A stretch of 64,000 bases of DNA from Brachynemurus nebulosus (GCA_035578155.1 JAPWDM010000002.1:40074811-40138810), one strand, 5' to 3'; shown: positions 23,885 through 35,732, counted from the stretch's first letter. A program made the numbers and translations. The notes: generated by a model from the sequence alone, not told the origin.

Positions 23885-24440
23885 TGATTCAAGAGAGCAG
23901 TGATTACTCAAGGGAGTAGGAGCGTTAAATTTTTCTTTAATAACTGTCAACAAAGAATTACTCCCAGGAGTATATACGATATAACATATCGTATAACACA
24001 ATAACGACTCCTCTCTTTCAAGAGAGAAGTTCCTCCTGGAAGTGCTCATCGAAGGAGCTATTAGGCTCTCTGAGGTGAATTTTGATTTATTTAAAAAAAT
24101 ACACTTTCAAGAGAGAAGTCGTTACATATTTCTAGGAACAAATGAATACTCTTTAGGTACTCCAAATCTTTTGCATTCCCTCAAGAAAGAATCAGCTGCT
24201 TGCGGAAGTAACTGAGCACATTTAAAGAAGTTTCATATTTTTTAAATTCTTTCGAGAGAGAAGTGCTTACTCCAACACAAACTAAACATTTCTAAGAGAA
24301 TTCTTTTTTTTAACTCTTTCAAAAATAATTACTTTTTTAGATATCTTCAAGAGAAATGATGTTATTCTTAGAAGAATAACTACATTTAAATTTCATTTAA
24401 TTAATTTTATTTAAATTTCTTCAAAAGAGAACTATTTACT
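23885..24440. repeat. Irregular cluster of 'ctttcaagagagaagt'-like words
   Basis: Versions of this word occur near 24017, 24105, 24179, 24240, 24316, 24350 and 24418, spaced roughly 30-90 bases. They are interleaved with 'ttactcc' or 'actcc' words and a palindrome 'acgatataacatatcgt' near 23967. This is not a clean tandem array. Origin unknown. Confidence 0.45.
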
Positions 24441-24965
24441 TCGGAAATATTTACATTCATATTATGTCTATTAAAGAAATACAGTTTGAGATATTCAGTC
24501 CTATTACAACAAACATTTTCGGTGGGAGTTAAGTTACCTTCTTTTTGCGTTAAAATGGTCTATGTTACTCCTATTTAGTCATTTCGCTGTTACGAAAGAA
24601 ATTGCCATTTCTCTTAGTTTCATTACACGAAATTTTCACTTTACCAATCTTACATATCACGTTAATATTTTAATGATATGATATTTACAATTAAATACTT
24701 ATTGAATTTAAAATTAGCATTTTTAAATATACAATTAATAAATAAGTACCAGTTGACAACATAGCTGAACTTGACATCAGAGTCGTAATATTATGACACT
24801 AATTTCGGTAATTAGATAACTGAAAGAAAAAAAATGAACTCAACTTTTTCTATAAAATGGCCTTCGTTTATAATTTAAAAAATAATCGTCTCAGTATTCT
24901 ATTGAAGAAGAAACAATAAATATTACTTAAAAATTGATGGCTTTAAAAATTTATTGAATGTCAAT
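24441..24965. other. A+T-rich intergenic sequence
   Basis: Nothing recognised. Confidence 0.4.
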
Positions 24966-24971
24966 TGTTAC

Positions 24972-25320
24972 TAGTATACTCATGTTTAAAATGTTCATAT
25001 CATAAATAAATTGTCAATTTTTGAATGAATTATGGATCTATATCCAAACACTGGTTCTATATCCAAATACAGGTAATAATTTCTGAATTATTAAAGTCAA
25101 GTAGATATTGGTTTTGGACAAAAAATTAATAGGTACATGTTTTTGTCAATTTGTCACGTTCTCTTCTTATGTTAAGTACACAATATAATTACGTTCTATG
25201 GTTTCAGAAATATTTCAGAAAAAGAATGTAAAAAAGGCTAAGAAAAGAATAGTAATTCATTCAAAAATTGACAATTTGTTTAAGATGTGAGCATTTTAAA
25301 CATGAGCATGCTGACATACT
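24972..25320. mobile_element. Foldback/MITE candidate, ~349 bp
   Basis: The left arm (24972-25032) and right arm (25253-25320) are inverted. They share 'ctcatgtttaaaatg', 'aaattgtcaatttttgaatgaatta' and the spacing between. A TSD could not be fixed, so the class is open. Confidence 0.65.
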
Positions 25321-25619
25321 TACTATAATTAATATTCAATTTAAACGTTTTAAGAAAGTGTTTCGATAATCTAAAATTTCTTCACCTAGAAATTCACCAA
25401 ATTTCATCGACCTTTCGAAGTTATCCGCTAAAACTCTCTTTATTTTCCAATGCACATACATTATATATTCTATCACTTGAAATTTCATACTCTTAAATCC
25501 AAACATCTGAAGCAAACCTTGAAAATCTATGACTCATGGGTTACCCAAGTTACTTATTTAATAATAATTTCAAGTGACTCGCTTGACTTCTTCCAATAAA
25601 ATATTATTATCCTTAATAC

Positions 25620-25880
25620 AGTAATATTATAAATGCAAAAGAGAGTTTGTTTGTTTTGCTTTTACGCCTCAACAGCTTAACCAATCAACTTAAAACATTG
25701 CAAAGAGATAGCTAGGGAAACAGAGATGGTTATAGGCTATTTTTTACCCCGGCAAACATTAGATTCCAATGAGAAAATTCTCTAAAAAAATAATAACTCT
25801 CAATTGTGACACTCTATGTACGTATTAACAGATATCATAGGTAATTCCAAACATCACGCGTGCGAAGCTGCGGGTTAATG
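25620..25880 (-). repeat. Interspersed-repeat tail, inverse of the 3.2-3.8 kb type
   Basis: 'aatattataaatgcaaaag', then 'cgcctcaacagcttaaccaat', 'ataggctattttttaccccgg' and 'cgcgtgcgaagctgcgggtt' follow the usual order of this insect repeat, read from its 3' end. Partial and without protein. Confidence 0.65.
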
Positions 25881-26960
25881 TTAGTAATATATAAAAATAA
25901 ATTACTATATGCTGATATTATATATTAAAAGACTATCCGCCCTTTTTTTAAAGGACAATTATTTTCTCGACTATATATCCTTTCTTCCCGTCATTTATCT
26001 TCCCTTAACAAAATAAATCCGATTTGTGGTGCTGATTGGGTTCATTATTGACAGTTTTAAAATGATTTCAGAACTGACCCGAAAGGTCTTCTTATTAGTT
26101 AAATACGATTTAATTGATTTTAACCCATAGTCATGAAATTTATTCAAACGTACAGTACGTCTTATGTGCAGGTTTTTCGCTGATTAATTGTATATTTCGT
26201 CTAGGGCTAAAACACTTAAATTTCTGCATAGCTTATTTCTTTTGGTAGTTATGATGACGTACGTATATGTTGAAAATAAATTTTCTATTTATGAGATGAC
26301 CATGTTGATACCAGTAACCTTTGCATACGGAATCCAAAAATAAATTCATATCTAATATCTAATATGGATTCTAAAATTATCTTATGTATCTCATACTACA
26401 AAATGACGTACGGTATCACTGGATATTTTAGTTGGATTTGAAAATAGATTTTTACTTGTATATTTATTGAACTTATATTCTTTTATAAAAATTCGATTAT
26501 CCTATAAAATTTCGATATTATTATTGAATTGAATAAGGTTACTGAATTCCATTGTATTTTCTTATAATTATACGTATGTATATCGTTGTTTAGTTTAGTG
26601 GACCATAATCTACACGTATACCAATGGCGTTGACAGTGCGCCAAAAAAATCATTTTAATTTAATGATTTTGAGGAAAATGTGTCATCACTCCGAAAATTT
26701 TGTTTGTAATAATTTTATGCTGCGTTATTATGGGTAGGTAATTCTGAAAAATTGAAGCAATTTTTAGAATCTGTAATGAAATATTGTTACCAGATGAAGT
26801 ATTTAAAGAAAATATGAAAATTTGAAATATTTTTCAGTGGAAATCATGCGTTACGTTAAAGATCAAATGCTGAAATGTTGTCATAAATAAGATGCAGAAT
26901 GTTTGGTACGTTTTGAGAGAAATTTGTGTTATTTCAATAATTTGTTCTATGAGTTACAGA
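25881..26960. other. A+T-rich intergenic sequence
   Basis: Nothing recognised. Confidence 0.4.
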
Positions 26961-26968
26961 AATATTAA

Positions 26969-27396
26969 CCCTTTGCGCTTATAAGACACGTACAGCATGA
27001 CAAGGTGGTTTGTCCATTAACTCTACCATATTTAAAGGTGTTTTGTCTGTTGGATCATAAGACATGTACCACATGACACACTGAATGTTGAACTGTAATG
27101 ACTGCTCATACTTCACATTACATGAATATTTTATTTAATAACTGCAAACACATTCATTTATTAGAAAAATTGTAAATAAAATAATACAAAATCACGTTGA
27201 ATTATCTTTTTAAAATTAAAAACTAATAAAAACAGCATTGAGGACGTATTTAGAGCATTTAGTATTCAACTTTGGAGAAACAAGGTTAGAACGTCAAAAG
27301 AATCCGTCAAAAAAAGAACGTCGGTCGTTGTCATGTACTACATGTCTTACCAGCCTATTTACAACTCACTTTTTTTTTTTGCTTGAGTGCAAAGAG
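26969..27396. mobile_element. piggyBac-type MITE, 428 bp
   Basis: TTAA on both sides (26965-26968, 27397-27400). The ends are CCCTTTGCGCT and (inverse) CTCTTTGCACT. A 20-bp motif 'aagacangtacnncatgaca' occurs at about 26981 and 27060, and inverted at about 27330; these look like subterminal transposase-binding repeats. The ORF at 27238-27453 crosses the right end and is not a gene. Confidence 0.8.
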
Positions 27397-27617
27397 TTAA
27401 TAATACGGCGACAGTTTATGCCGAATAAAACAAAGACTCTACACGTTCTATGATGTAAATTTTGATCATAAAATAAAATACCTTTGTCGCAGCATCTGTA
27501 TAACATAGCGAATTTACAAATATTGAGCACTAACGAATCTTACCTAAAACCTGTATCCATTTAAATTAGTTTAGCTCTCTAAATGTTGAATTTTCAGAAT
27601 GGAAACTCGTTTAAAAT

Positions 27618-28094
27618 AGCCAAGAGCGAGTTGGGTATGCACAATTAGGGTTCCGTACAGTGAGCACTGCGGAGTCAATAAATGAAAATATTTTTTTTTT
27701 AAATTTATGTATACTTAAATCTTACCTAAACCTTGTAGTAACTAAAAACGTATGAGATCAAGGGACGGTCATTTTTAGCAAATTTTGAACTACATTATTA
27801 ACGCCACGGGACAAAAATTATAAAAAAAATACTTTTAAAATCCTTAGAGGTGGAATAATTAATTAAGTTTTTTTTTAGACTATACTAACTCCTCATTTTA
27901 ATCCAGAATATTTTTTTTCTAATCGTTGACTGACGATATATGTGCGTGTCATCAAGACGTAATATTATGCCAAAATTTAAATTTCTACGTTACATAGTTT
28001 TCGAGAAAAATCTTTGTGACAGACGAACACATGGACGTTAGAGTGATCTTATAAGAGTTCTGTTTTTCTTTTAAGATATGAAACCCTAAAAAGT
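27618..28094. repeat. Interspersed 'AGGGTTCCGTAC'-type repeat, decayed
   Basis: It starts 'ccaagagcgagttgggtatgc' and 'agggttccgtac', and ends 'agagttctgtttttcttttaagatatgaaaccctaaaaa', the inverse of the beginning. This pattern is common in insect genomes. A short piece of the same kind lies at about 30890-30955. Confidence 0.6.
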
Positions 28095-28099
28095 AGATT

Positions 28100-28595
28100 C
28101 TGGACGGCTATTTTTTCCTTTTTACTACTGAAAGAAAGACATTCAATTTAAAAACAATCAGTATTAATGTATTAAGGAAATTTAATTTTATCTATTTAGA
28201 CACTTTTAGTTTCTCTAAAAAAATGATAACAGTGGTAATAAAAAACTTTCAAATAGCAATAAACATTAGATTACCACTAAATTAGATTAAATTAAAATTT
28301 ACACCTTAAGGGGGGAGTTCAAATAAAAAAGCAACTTTTTTGTTTATGATTATTTTGCACGTTGAAATTTTTTTTCAAATTAGGGAGGGTTTCAAATAGA
28401 ATTATTTTTTTTTTTGAAACATTCATTACTCTTCCAAGTTGGGGAGGGGGCCCTTTTTCACAAGTTTTTAAGCGTTTACAAGGAATGCCATATCTCAAAA
28501 AGTAATGAATATTTTTTAAATATTTTTTCATTATTTTATTCCTAAAGGACCTGTCCATAAAGCTGAGAATGGGTTTCAGGTAATTTTAAAAATTA
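28100..28595. other. A+T-rich sequence, no gene seen
   Basis: The minus-strand frame 28319-28558 covers T-rich and G-rich tracts and shows no domain. Confidence 0.4.
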
Positions 28596-28597
28596 AC

Positions 28598-28800
28598 TAT
28601 GGTTCATTTCAGTTAAATTTAACCATGCTTCGTCACTTTAAATTTAAATAATTTACGTTTTCTTGAATTTATCTCTTTTATTATTGCATTTATGTAAATT
28701 TTAAATTTGCAATTTATTTTTAGAAAAGAATAGAAGATTGATTTGTTTCGAATATAAGAATTATTTAATTTTTTAACAAAAACTCATGATCAATTGTATC
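28598..28800 (+). repeat. Dispersed repeat R3, copy 2 (uninterrupted)
   Basis: Same blocks as at 21749-21937, but continuous across the point where the Harbinger-type element is inserted in copy 1 ('cagttaaatttaaccatgcttcgtcactt'). Confidence 0.75.
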
Positions 28801-29925
28801 TGAAATGAGGTATATAAAATTAAAATCCCAAACTTCTAAAATTTATAAAACTAAATTTTTTATTAAAAAAAAGTGTTTAAAAATAGTTACAATTGCTCAA
28901 ATGGAAAAAACATACTCCACTTTATGCGCAATATGTTTATGAACAAAATTTTAAAAAAATGAAGTCTCTATCTTTTCTAGAACTTGAGATATGATTTTCT
29001 TTGTCGGGAAAAACACAACTTTCGAGAAACGATAAACAAACAAAAGTAATAACAAAAGAAGCGGTTTACTCACTGTTTATTAAAACGTCTACAAAGGCAT
29101 ACAAATAAAAGAACATTATCTCAGTGCATACTATAACTGCTCATGTACACACCAAAACTAAATATTACTGATCCAATCGCGAGGGGGGGGGGGCGAGCAT
29201 TGTCTGCAAAGGAGCAGCAACTTGGCTGTGCAGCGGCTCACAAATAAATATTTTTCTACTTAAAAAATTTTTTTTGGCTGTTTTATATACCACCGTGTTT
29301 GTAAAGAACCACAGAACAAAATAAAAACAAGAAACGAGATTCGAAAAAAATAAGTTTATTAGCCGTTTCTGGCGTGAACTCTCCCCTTAACAACGATTCG
29401 AAAGAATCGCGTGTTGCACACGCATTAAGTCAGTGCACCATATTCAGTCGCTAGAACTTTTCGGAATTTTCTATCACTGTTATCCTTACCTATCTATTGA
29501 AAATTTGAAGTTGATACGTTAACTCTACGCTGAGAAAACAGAAAAGTAAAAGCTCCTATCTTTGAGGATTTCAGTAATTCGCAAACGAGACTTAAAAATT
29601 AGAAGTTGTAAAAGGAGTTTCACCCTTGTTTTAAAAGATGTTCCTAGCGACATTCCGCATGATATAGTACGTGAAAGAATTTCACGATTTATTTGTAAGA
29701 AATAAAAATTTTATTGATTTCCCTCAATAATCTGTACTCTGAGGGATACTTTCTAAAAGCGAAATATATCACCGTGAAAAATTTCATTTACTTTGGACTA
29801 TCTTTTTTGCTTTATTTTTCTTTACTAAACGGGTGCGAAATTTGTCTACATCTTCGAAAGTATCGACACGACTTACAATTAGCTAAATAAGTTTAGTTGA
29901 GTATTCTTATGAAATACTAATACCT
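28801..29925. other. A+T-rich intergenic sequence
   Basis: Nothing recognised beyond a G-run near 29180. Confidence 0.4.
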
Positions 29926-29931
29926 ACTCCC

Positions 29932-30087
29932 AATTGAGGGGCTCAGTGGAAAAGTCGTACAAGTGTATATTGCTGATACTGAGTTATTGAATTTATATCC
30001 AATATTATTATTCCATAATATACTAAATTCAATAACTCAGTATGAGCAATATACACTTGTACCACTTTTCCACTGAGCCCCTCAATT
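29932..30087. mobile_element. Near-perfect long hairpin, two 64-bp arms
   Basis: The left arm 29932-29995 and right arm 30024-30087 are complementary at 62 of 64 positions, with one C:C and one G:G mismatch and no gaps. The loop is 28 nt. It may be a very young foldback MITE or an inverted duplication. If transcribed it would be a source of double-stranded RNA. A TSD cannot be separated from the palindrome. Confidence 0.85.
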
Positions 30088-30752
30088 ATCCGAGGTTGTT
30101 GCGACCGAGGCTACCCTTGGATAATCGAATCCTCGGATAATACGGAGGCTCAATGGATTTTTTAAGAGAAAATTACGATCCTTAACACTACAATTAAAAA
30201 TACTTCTACAATATTACAGTATACAGTATAATCCCTTGAAAGAAACGACTCTTAACACTAAAATTAAAAATAATTCTACAATATTACATTACACACTACA
30301 ATCCCTTTAAATTAAAACTAAAAAACTCCTGTCTATTCTACATTACTAATTTTGGTGGAAGTAAACTCTTTGAGATAGGAAGGTGGGGATGAAAATCTTT
30401 TTCTAAGTAAAAAAGAGCTTTTGCAATGAAGTTGACGTTCATTTCTAGACTTCGATTATAAAAGATTAAGTTTTAAAATGAAATACCCCTCTTGTTACAA
30501 TTCAACTGTGAATCCAAAAAATTTAAAAAATGCAAATACAGTACACTCCCGGTTATTCGGCCTCTGAATTATCCGAGGTCGTCCGTGATTTTTTTAGTTT
30601 TTTTAAAAGGATTGTAGTGTGTAATGTAATATTGTAGAATTATTTTTAATTGTAAAGAGTCGTTTTTTTAAAGGGATTATACTGTATACTGTAATATTGT
30701 AGAAGTATTTTTAATTGTAGTGTTAAGGATCGTAATTTTCTCTTCATAAATT
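30083..30752. mobile_element. pogo/Tigger-like remnants in inverted arrangement
   Basis: The words 'attatccgaggttgttgcgaccgagg' and 'cctcggataatacggagg' on the left, and 'gtacactcccggttattcgg' and 'attatccgaggtcg' at 30541-30590, are typical of pogo/Tigger termini. Two arms, 30163-30326 and 30596-30745, are inverted copies with 'gatccttaacactacaatt' and 'ctacaatattacagtatacagtataatccc'. They are probably two partial copies head to head. No transposase. Confidence 0.65.
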
Positions 30753-31012
30753 AAGTATCTATGTAACTATGTTAATCTCTAAAAATTAAGCAAATTTTTT
30801 TAATGCTGTTATAACTGCGATTTTTAACTATCGCACGAATATGAAAATTTTAATCTTTATAGGTCCAAAGATGTGGAAATTATCAGGATGTGATAAACGG
30901 ACAGACAAGATGAAATTATAAAGGTTCCAAAATTTTTACTACAGAACCTTAAAAAAATTCAAATAAAATTCATCTGTCTATTCTACATTACTAATTTTTG
31001 GTGGAAGTAAAC
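30326..31012 (+). repeat. 46-bp direct repeat flanking ~600 bp
   Basis: 'ctgtctattctacattactaatttttggtggaagtaaact' occurs at about 30328-30370 and again at about 30970-31012 with minor differences. Such a long direct repeat suggests a segmental duplication or recombination scar, not a transposon TSD. Confidence 0.6.
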
Positions 31013-31029
31013 TAAAATTTATGCTTCAC

Positions 31030-31505
31030 CTTTAGGACATAAATAGTATTTTGACATTTTAGAATCCGGTTTATTAAAGAATATCGCCAAGAAACAGCTA
31101 ACTTTTACTGGTACTTAAAAAAGACACCTAATACTAACCAAAAATTATTTATACAATCGAAATCTTCTAACATTATCTAGTAATGACTAATATCACCATT
31201 TGAGATACAAATTCAACGATTAATTCTTGCATTTTATGTGGTATTTTTTGGCATAAACTTAATATTTACATAATTGAATTTTTAATTGCTAATAATTTAT
31301 TCAATTTTAATATGTACAAGATTTTTTCAGTGATCAATAAAATATTAATAATTATGTCCTATTTTAATTTTAGGCTACAATTATTTATAATATATATATT
31401 ATTATTTTTACGTAAATATGTAAATATTTACAATTGGATGGTCCAGCTTTTTGCGGTTATTAAACTAGTGTGATTAACTGTACGATTTACAATTTTATGA
31501 ATATT
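31030..31505. other. A+T-rich intergenic sequence
   Basis: Nothing recognised. Confidence 0.4.
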
Positions 31506-31510
31506 ATGTG

Positions 31511-32137
31511 CAGAGGCGGCGCAAGACAAAAATGGGATGTGAGCAAAATGAATTTTGCGAGGTCCTTGCTTTGCTTTTTTGAAACTTCTTCTTATAAATT
31601 AGACGACGAGCAAAAAAAAAAACATCTTTCTAACCTTTTTGCGGGGCCTCTAGAATATCTTCTTGTCTCCCTAAAACTTTGCTTTTGTGAGGCTCCTTTT
31701 CCTCTGATTTTTCAAAAAACTCTCCCTAAAGATTAAGTGACGACAGGGCCGAATCTTGGGGGCAGCGGGGGCACGTGCCCCCCTGAAAGTTTGTAGGGGC
31801 GTCAAAACGGTAAATTGGATGTTTTATTTGTTTTGTTTTGTTTTTTTTTTGCTCCTCACTTATTTTTTGTAGGAAAAAATAAAAAATTTTTAAAAATATC
31901 AGTGTGGCAAAATGTTTAATTTGGAGGGCGCCAACAGCAAGATTTGCCTCCCCTCGTAATAACTGTAGGTCCGGCCCTGAGTGACGAACAAAAAAAAAAA
32001 ACCACTCCACAACCAGCCGACAACCTTCATCAGCTTTTTACTACTTTCCTTACACATGTGAGACTCCACCGTGAGGACTCCAAGGGCGCGCGGCTATAGG
32101 CGGTCGCCCACTTCACCTACCCTTTGCGCTGCCCCTG
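31511..32137. mobile_element. hAT-type element, 627 bp, host of a nested MITE
   Basis: The left end CAGAGGCGGCGCAAGAC and the right end (inverse) CAGGGGCAGCGCAAAGG are flanked by attatgtg and gttgtgtg, 6 of 8 positions alike, as expected of an aged 8-bp hAT TSD. Its inside is interrupted at 31744-31979 by a second hAT-type MITE with a perfect TSD. The frame 31470-31736 crosses its left end and is not a gene. Confidence 0.75.
31744..31979. mobile_element. hAT-type MITE, 236 bp, nested, perfect 8-bp TSD
   Basis: CAGGGCCGAATC at the left and CAGGGCCGGACC at the right (inverse), with identical agtgacga on each side (31736-31743, 31980-31987). It shares the CAGGGCCGGA-type end with the element at 51825-52140. 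The perfect TSD against the eroded one of its host fits a later insertion. The minus-strand frame 31726-32010 is an artefact. Confidence 0.88.
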
Positions 32138-32279
32138 GTTGTGTGTTTTGATTTAAAATAATTTACGATCAAAATAATTGATCCAGGTCACGCAGTCGAG
32201 GTTTCGATAAGAAATAAACCTCGAAATGCATAAATTAAAAGACGGAGGCACTTCAAAGCCTTATTTTTGACCAGCAGTT

Positions 32280-32470
32280 GCTCGCGGTTTCGCCCGTGTA
32301 GTATTTGAAATTATGATGTTAAGTTAAATAGAGTATACTTGGGAATTTTCGGGAATCAAATGTTGCCTGAGATAAAAAGTAACTTATATTCTTTTCTGTC
32401 TCCCCCTCCCTAGCTATCTCTGTGCATAGTTTCAAATCGATGGTTAAGCTGTTGAGGAGTGAAAAAGAGA
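32280..32470 (-). repeat. Interspersed-repeat tail, partial
   Basis: 'ttgctcgcggtttcgcccgtg', then 'agataaaaagtaacttatattc', 'ctagctatctctgtgcatagtttcaaatcgatggttaagctgttgagg' follow the same order as at 25620-25880 in the opposite direction. Confidence 0.6.
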
Positions 32471-34780
32471 GGAGAAGTGTTCATCTTTTATATCCCCTAT
32501 CTCAATTATTGAATGCTCCTTCTAAAAATTTCAACCGTTTTAAAAAGGAAAAAATTAAAAAAGGTTGCATTTTTTAATTTTTAATTTTTTTTTTTCATGT
32601 GTAATTTTTGAATTGTCTTTTGACCTTTGATTTCCAAGCACAATTTTTTGGGGTTCAGAAACGCTGTTATTTTTTATCGTTTGATTTCAAAACTAGAGAG
32701 TCAACAATTTTTTTTTTTTTTTACATCAGTCCAATTTTTTAGTGGTTTCATAATTCTTTTCCTAATATTGTAAATCCAAAAAAAATTTTTTTGAAATTTT
32801 AAAATATTTGCAGTAAAACTGAGGTATGGAGGAACAACTACAGTAAAATTTAATTTTATGTATGCTTAGTTCGCCTAGAAGTTTCTTTTCCTATTGTTTC
32901 AAAATACCTTATTTTGATAAAAATTAAAAGAAATGATTTCGAAAACCTATAATTCCCTTTCGATCATTCTGCCATTTTATTTACGGTTTTTAAAATGAAA
33001 AATTTTAGTAAACATGGTTTTAAACAAATTAATTTTTTTTCTCAAATCAAGCGTTTTGGAAGTGATTTGAGTTACGATGATTAATTAGTTGAATTAGATT
33101 AATTTGGGTGTGAATTTTTCATTTCTGGTATCAAAATGACAAAATTTCTTTTAGAAGTATGACTGATTCGACATAGGTTTTTTGTCTGGTGATCCTACAT
33201 GCTTAATTTTGGTAAAAATGGAAAGAACGATCTAATAAACTTCATTCTTTTTTAATATTGCAAATTTTAAAGAAATGTATACTTAAGAAAATCTAGTATT
33301 TAAATAAACATTTTAAAATATTACAGTACTTAAATTACATAGTTAACTTGTAATTGTCAAAACATTATGTGCTTCTACCTACAACAAAAGTTTTCTAAGA
33401 CAGAACGTTTCATTTTTGCAAAACTAAATTTAACTTAGCAATATTATATAACAAATAGAAATCTTTAGTTTAAGATACTAATATTTAAAAATACTATAAG
33501 AAATGTTAATATTACAATACTAATATGAAATAATAATATTCACCTATTTTTTCAAAATATTTTTTGATATTAATAACCCAAAATTGTCACCACAAAACAA
33601 TCACATTGCATGATCCAGCATAAAATGAACAAAATAAACTAAACCAAGAGCACAAATAAAAAAAAAAAAATGTTCTGTAACAATTACAACTCAAATTTTC
33701 GAATTTCCAATTCTTTGTTGGACATTACAGTATCGCTTTAATTGTTGCGAATTAAATAAAAACATTTTTAAATCTCACAAAATCACTAAATAATAACACC
33801 GTTTGACAATCAAAACGAAATTGGGACACTTTTGTAAAAAAAGGTTTATTATAATCAGACGTTAATTTGTGAAAGCATTTTCACAACACAACAGTGAAAT
33901 ATTTCAAAGAAATTATTTTAATGGCCACTATGAGTGGACTGTTCAGTTATTAGACGTGTTGTTACTAAATAGTGAGATGTAAGTTTGATTGGGAATATGT
34001 GAGCACGTTGAATTCGTTGTTTAAAACATCGCGTACTTCGCGATTTGTGTGTTTTCTTTTTTCATTAAATTGTCAATATTAATTAGAATTTACTGAGTGT
34101 TTTTATGATCGTTTAATGAAAGGTAGGGCTTTTCACACGAAGGAGAGAAAATTAAATAATTGATACATAAGTATTCTTCTGGCGCTTTTACCTTTTCAAT
34201 TTACAAATTTTGATTTGATCGAGTATGAGTGTAACAAAGGATTTTGTTTAAAATTGACAATGAATTTATCGTTTCGAAAACAATATTGTTACTTACTATC
34301 CCATTCAAAGGATGGGAAAAAATTGTTTGTTTTAATCTCTTCAGAACTCAGGTCGTCATAAGTTTGTTTTAGTTCAAGAATTATTGCATAGATTTTGATG
34401 AAAGTATACGTACTAACACATTATAAAGTGTTAATAGGTCGCACGTTTATGCAGTTCCACTTCGCAAGAGGCTGGCAGTACATCTAAAGAAAAAAATGAC
34501 ATTATAAAAATAAAATAATTCAAGATGTGTACACACATTAACAATAAAAAAAAAAAAACAAAAAAAAAAACAAAAAATAAACACAGTAAATAATAATAAT
34601 AATAATAAAGTGATACAAAAGTATTGGAAAAACGGAAAAAATTAAAAATTATATGTATTATGTTATCCATCTATAGCCTATAAGATCGAAGCCTATAAGT
34701 CTCTTAGATCGAACTTGAAATGATCCAGCAGAATTCTGAATCAAACAAATTCAAAAGGAATTGCCTGTTTTTGCACGATT
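32471..34780. other. A+T-rich intergenic sequence
   Basis: Long A/T homopolymers and no recognisable gene or repeat. The minus-strand frame 34431-34670 is a low-complexity translation of a poly-A and AAT-repeat tract. Confidence 0.45.
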
Positions 34781-34784
34781 GAGA

Positions 34785-34895
34785 AGCAACTTGAAATAGA
34801 ATCACACGAGTATATCTTACTCTTTTTAGATAATCAAATTCACATATACATAAAAAGAGTAAGGCATATGATTCTATTTCAATTTTGATGTTGCT
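34785..34895. other. Imperfect ~111-nt hairpin
   Basis: 'agcaacttgaaatagaatca...ttactcttttta' pairs with 'taaaaagagtaa...tgattctatttcaattttgatgttgct', with small internal loops and a loop of about 20 nt. It may be a small foldback or a microRNA-precursor-like structure. Confidence 0.55.
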
Positions 34896-35007
34896 TACAA
34901 CGAGAAACCAGTGTATTTAGAAATTTCAAGGGAAGTACACCAAGGATTCTTTTTATAATACATGTGCGAGAAAGAAAGAAACATATTTCGTAATCTTTTT
35001 AAGAAAG

Positions 35008-35068
<61 letters not shown>

Positions 35069-35119
35069 TATAGAAATATATATATATATAGAAATATATA
35101 TATATAGATATACATATTT

Positions 35120-35204
<85 letters not shown>
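35008..35204. repeat. (AT)n microsatellite with 'gaaatat' interruptions
   Basis: Two AT runs separated by repeated 'tagaaatatata' words. Long Ile-Tyr reading frames on the minus strand here (34895-35236, 34999-35286) are translations of the microsatellite. Confidence 0.95.
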
Positions 35205-35206
<2 letters not shown>

Positions 35207-35373
35207 GTTATTTCTGAAAGAAACCTCTGATAACAAAAATTATTATTAATAGAATGATTGTTTTTCGATTTAAATCCACCTCGCATTTAAAGTTTCCTTA
35301 CTTAATTAAAGAAATAAATATGTAAATGTCAAAACTGTTCCAGTATTAAATACCGTTCCACAAACGGGGCTTT

Positions 35374-35377
<4 letters not shown>
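35205..35377 (-). mobile_element. 'AGGGTAAAAGCCCC' MITE, truncated copy
   Basis: The reverse complement of the element at 35727-35958, but stopping at 'gaagttatttctg' where the AT array begins. Only one terminus ('ggggcttttacctta', right side) is kept. It is bordered by (AT)n on both sides. Confidence 0.75.
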
Positions 35378-35599
<222 letters not shown>

Positions 35600-35666
35600 C
35601 TGATTCCGGGACTATGGCAGAAATATGTGTTGAGGTCCCTAGAATACGAAAATGATATTCACTAAA

Positions 35667-35668
<2 letters not shown>

Positions 35669-35726
<58 letters not shown>
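35669..35726. repeat. (AT)n microsatellite
   Basis: About 29 AT units, directly abutting the MITE at 35727. Between this array and the previous one lies a 70-base non-repetitive island (35599-35668). Confidence 0.95.

Positions 35727-35732
<6 letters not shown>

Noticed and set aside
29932..30087. tRNA or structured RNA gene
   Set aside because: The fold is a single long stem with no cloverleaf or conserved tRNA boxes.
31726..32010. 94-codon minus-strand ORF
   Set aside because: It spans a nested hAT-type MITE and its flanks; no motif.
34895..35286. Long Ile-Tyr repeat proteins on the minus strand
   Set aside because: They are translations of (AT)n microsatellites; the same applies to the frames at 55936-56309.
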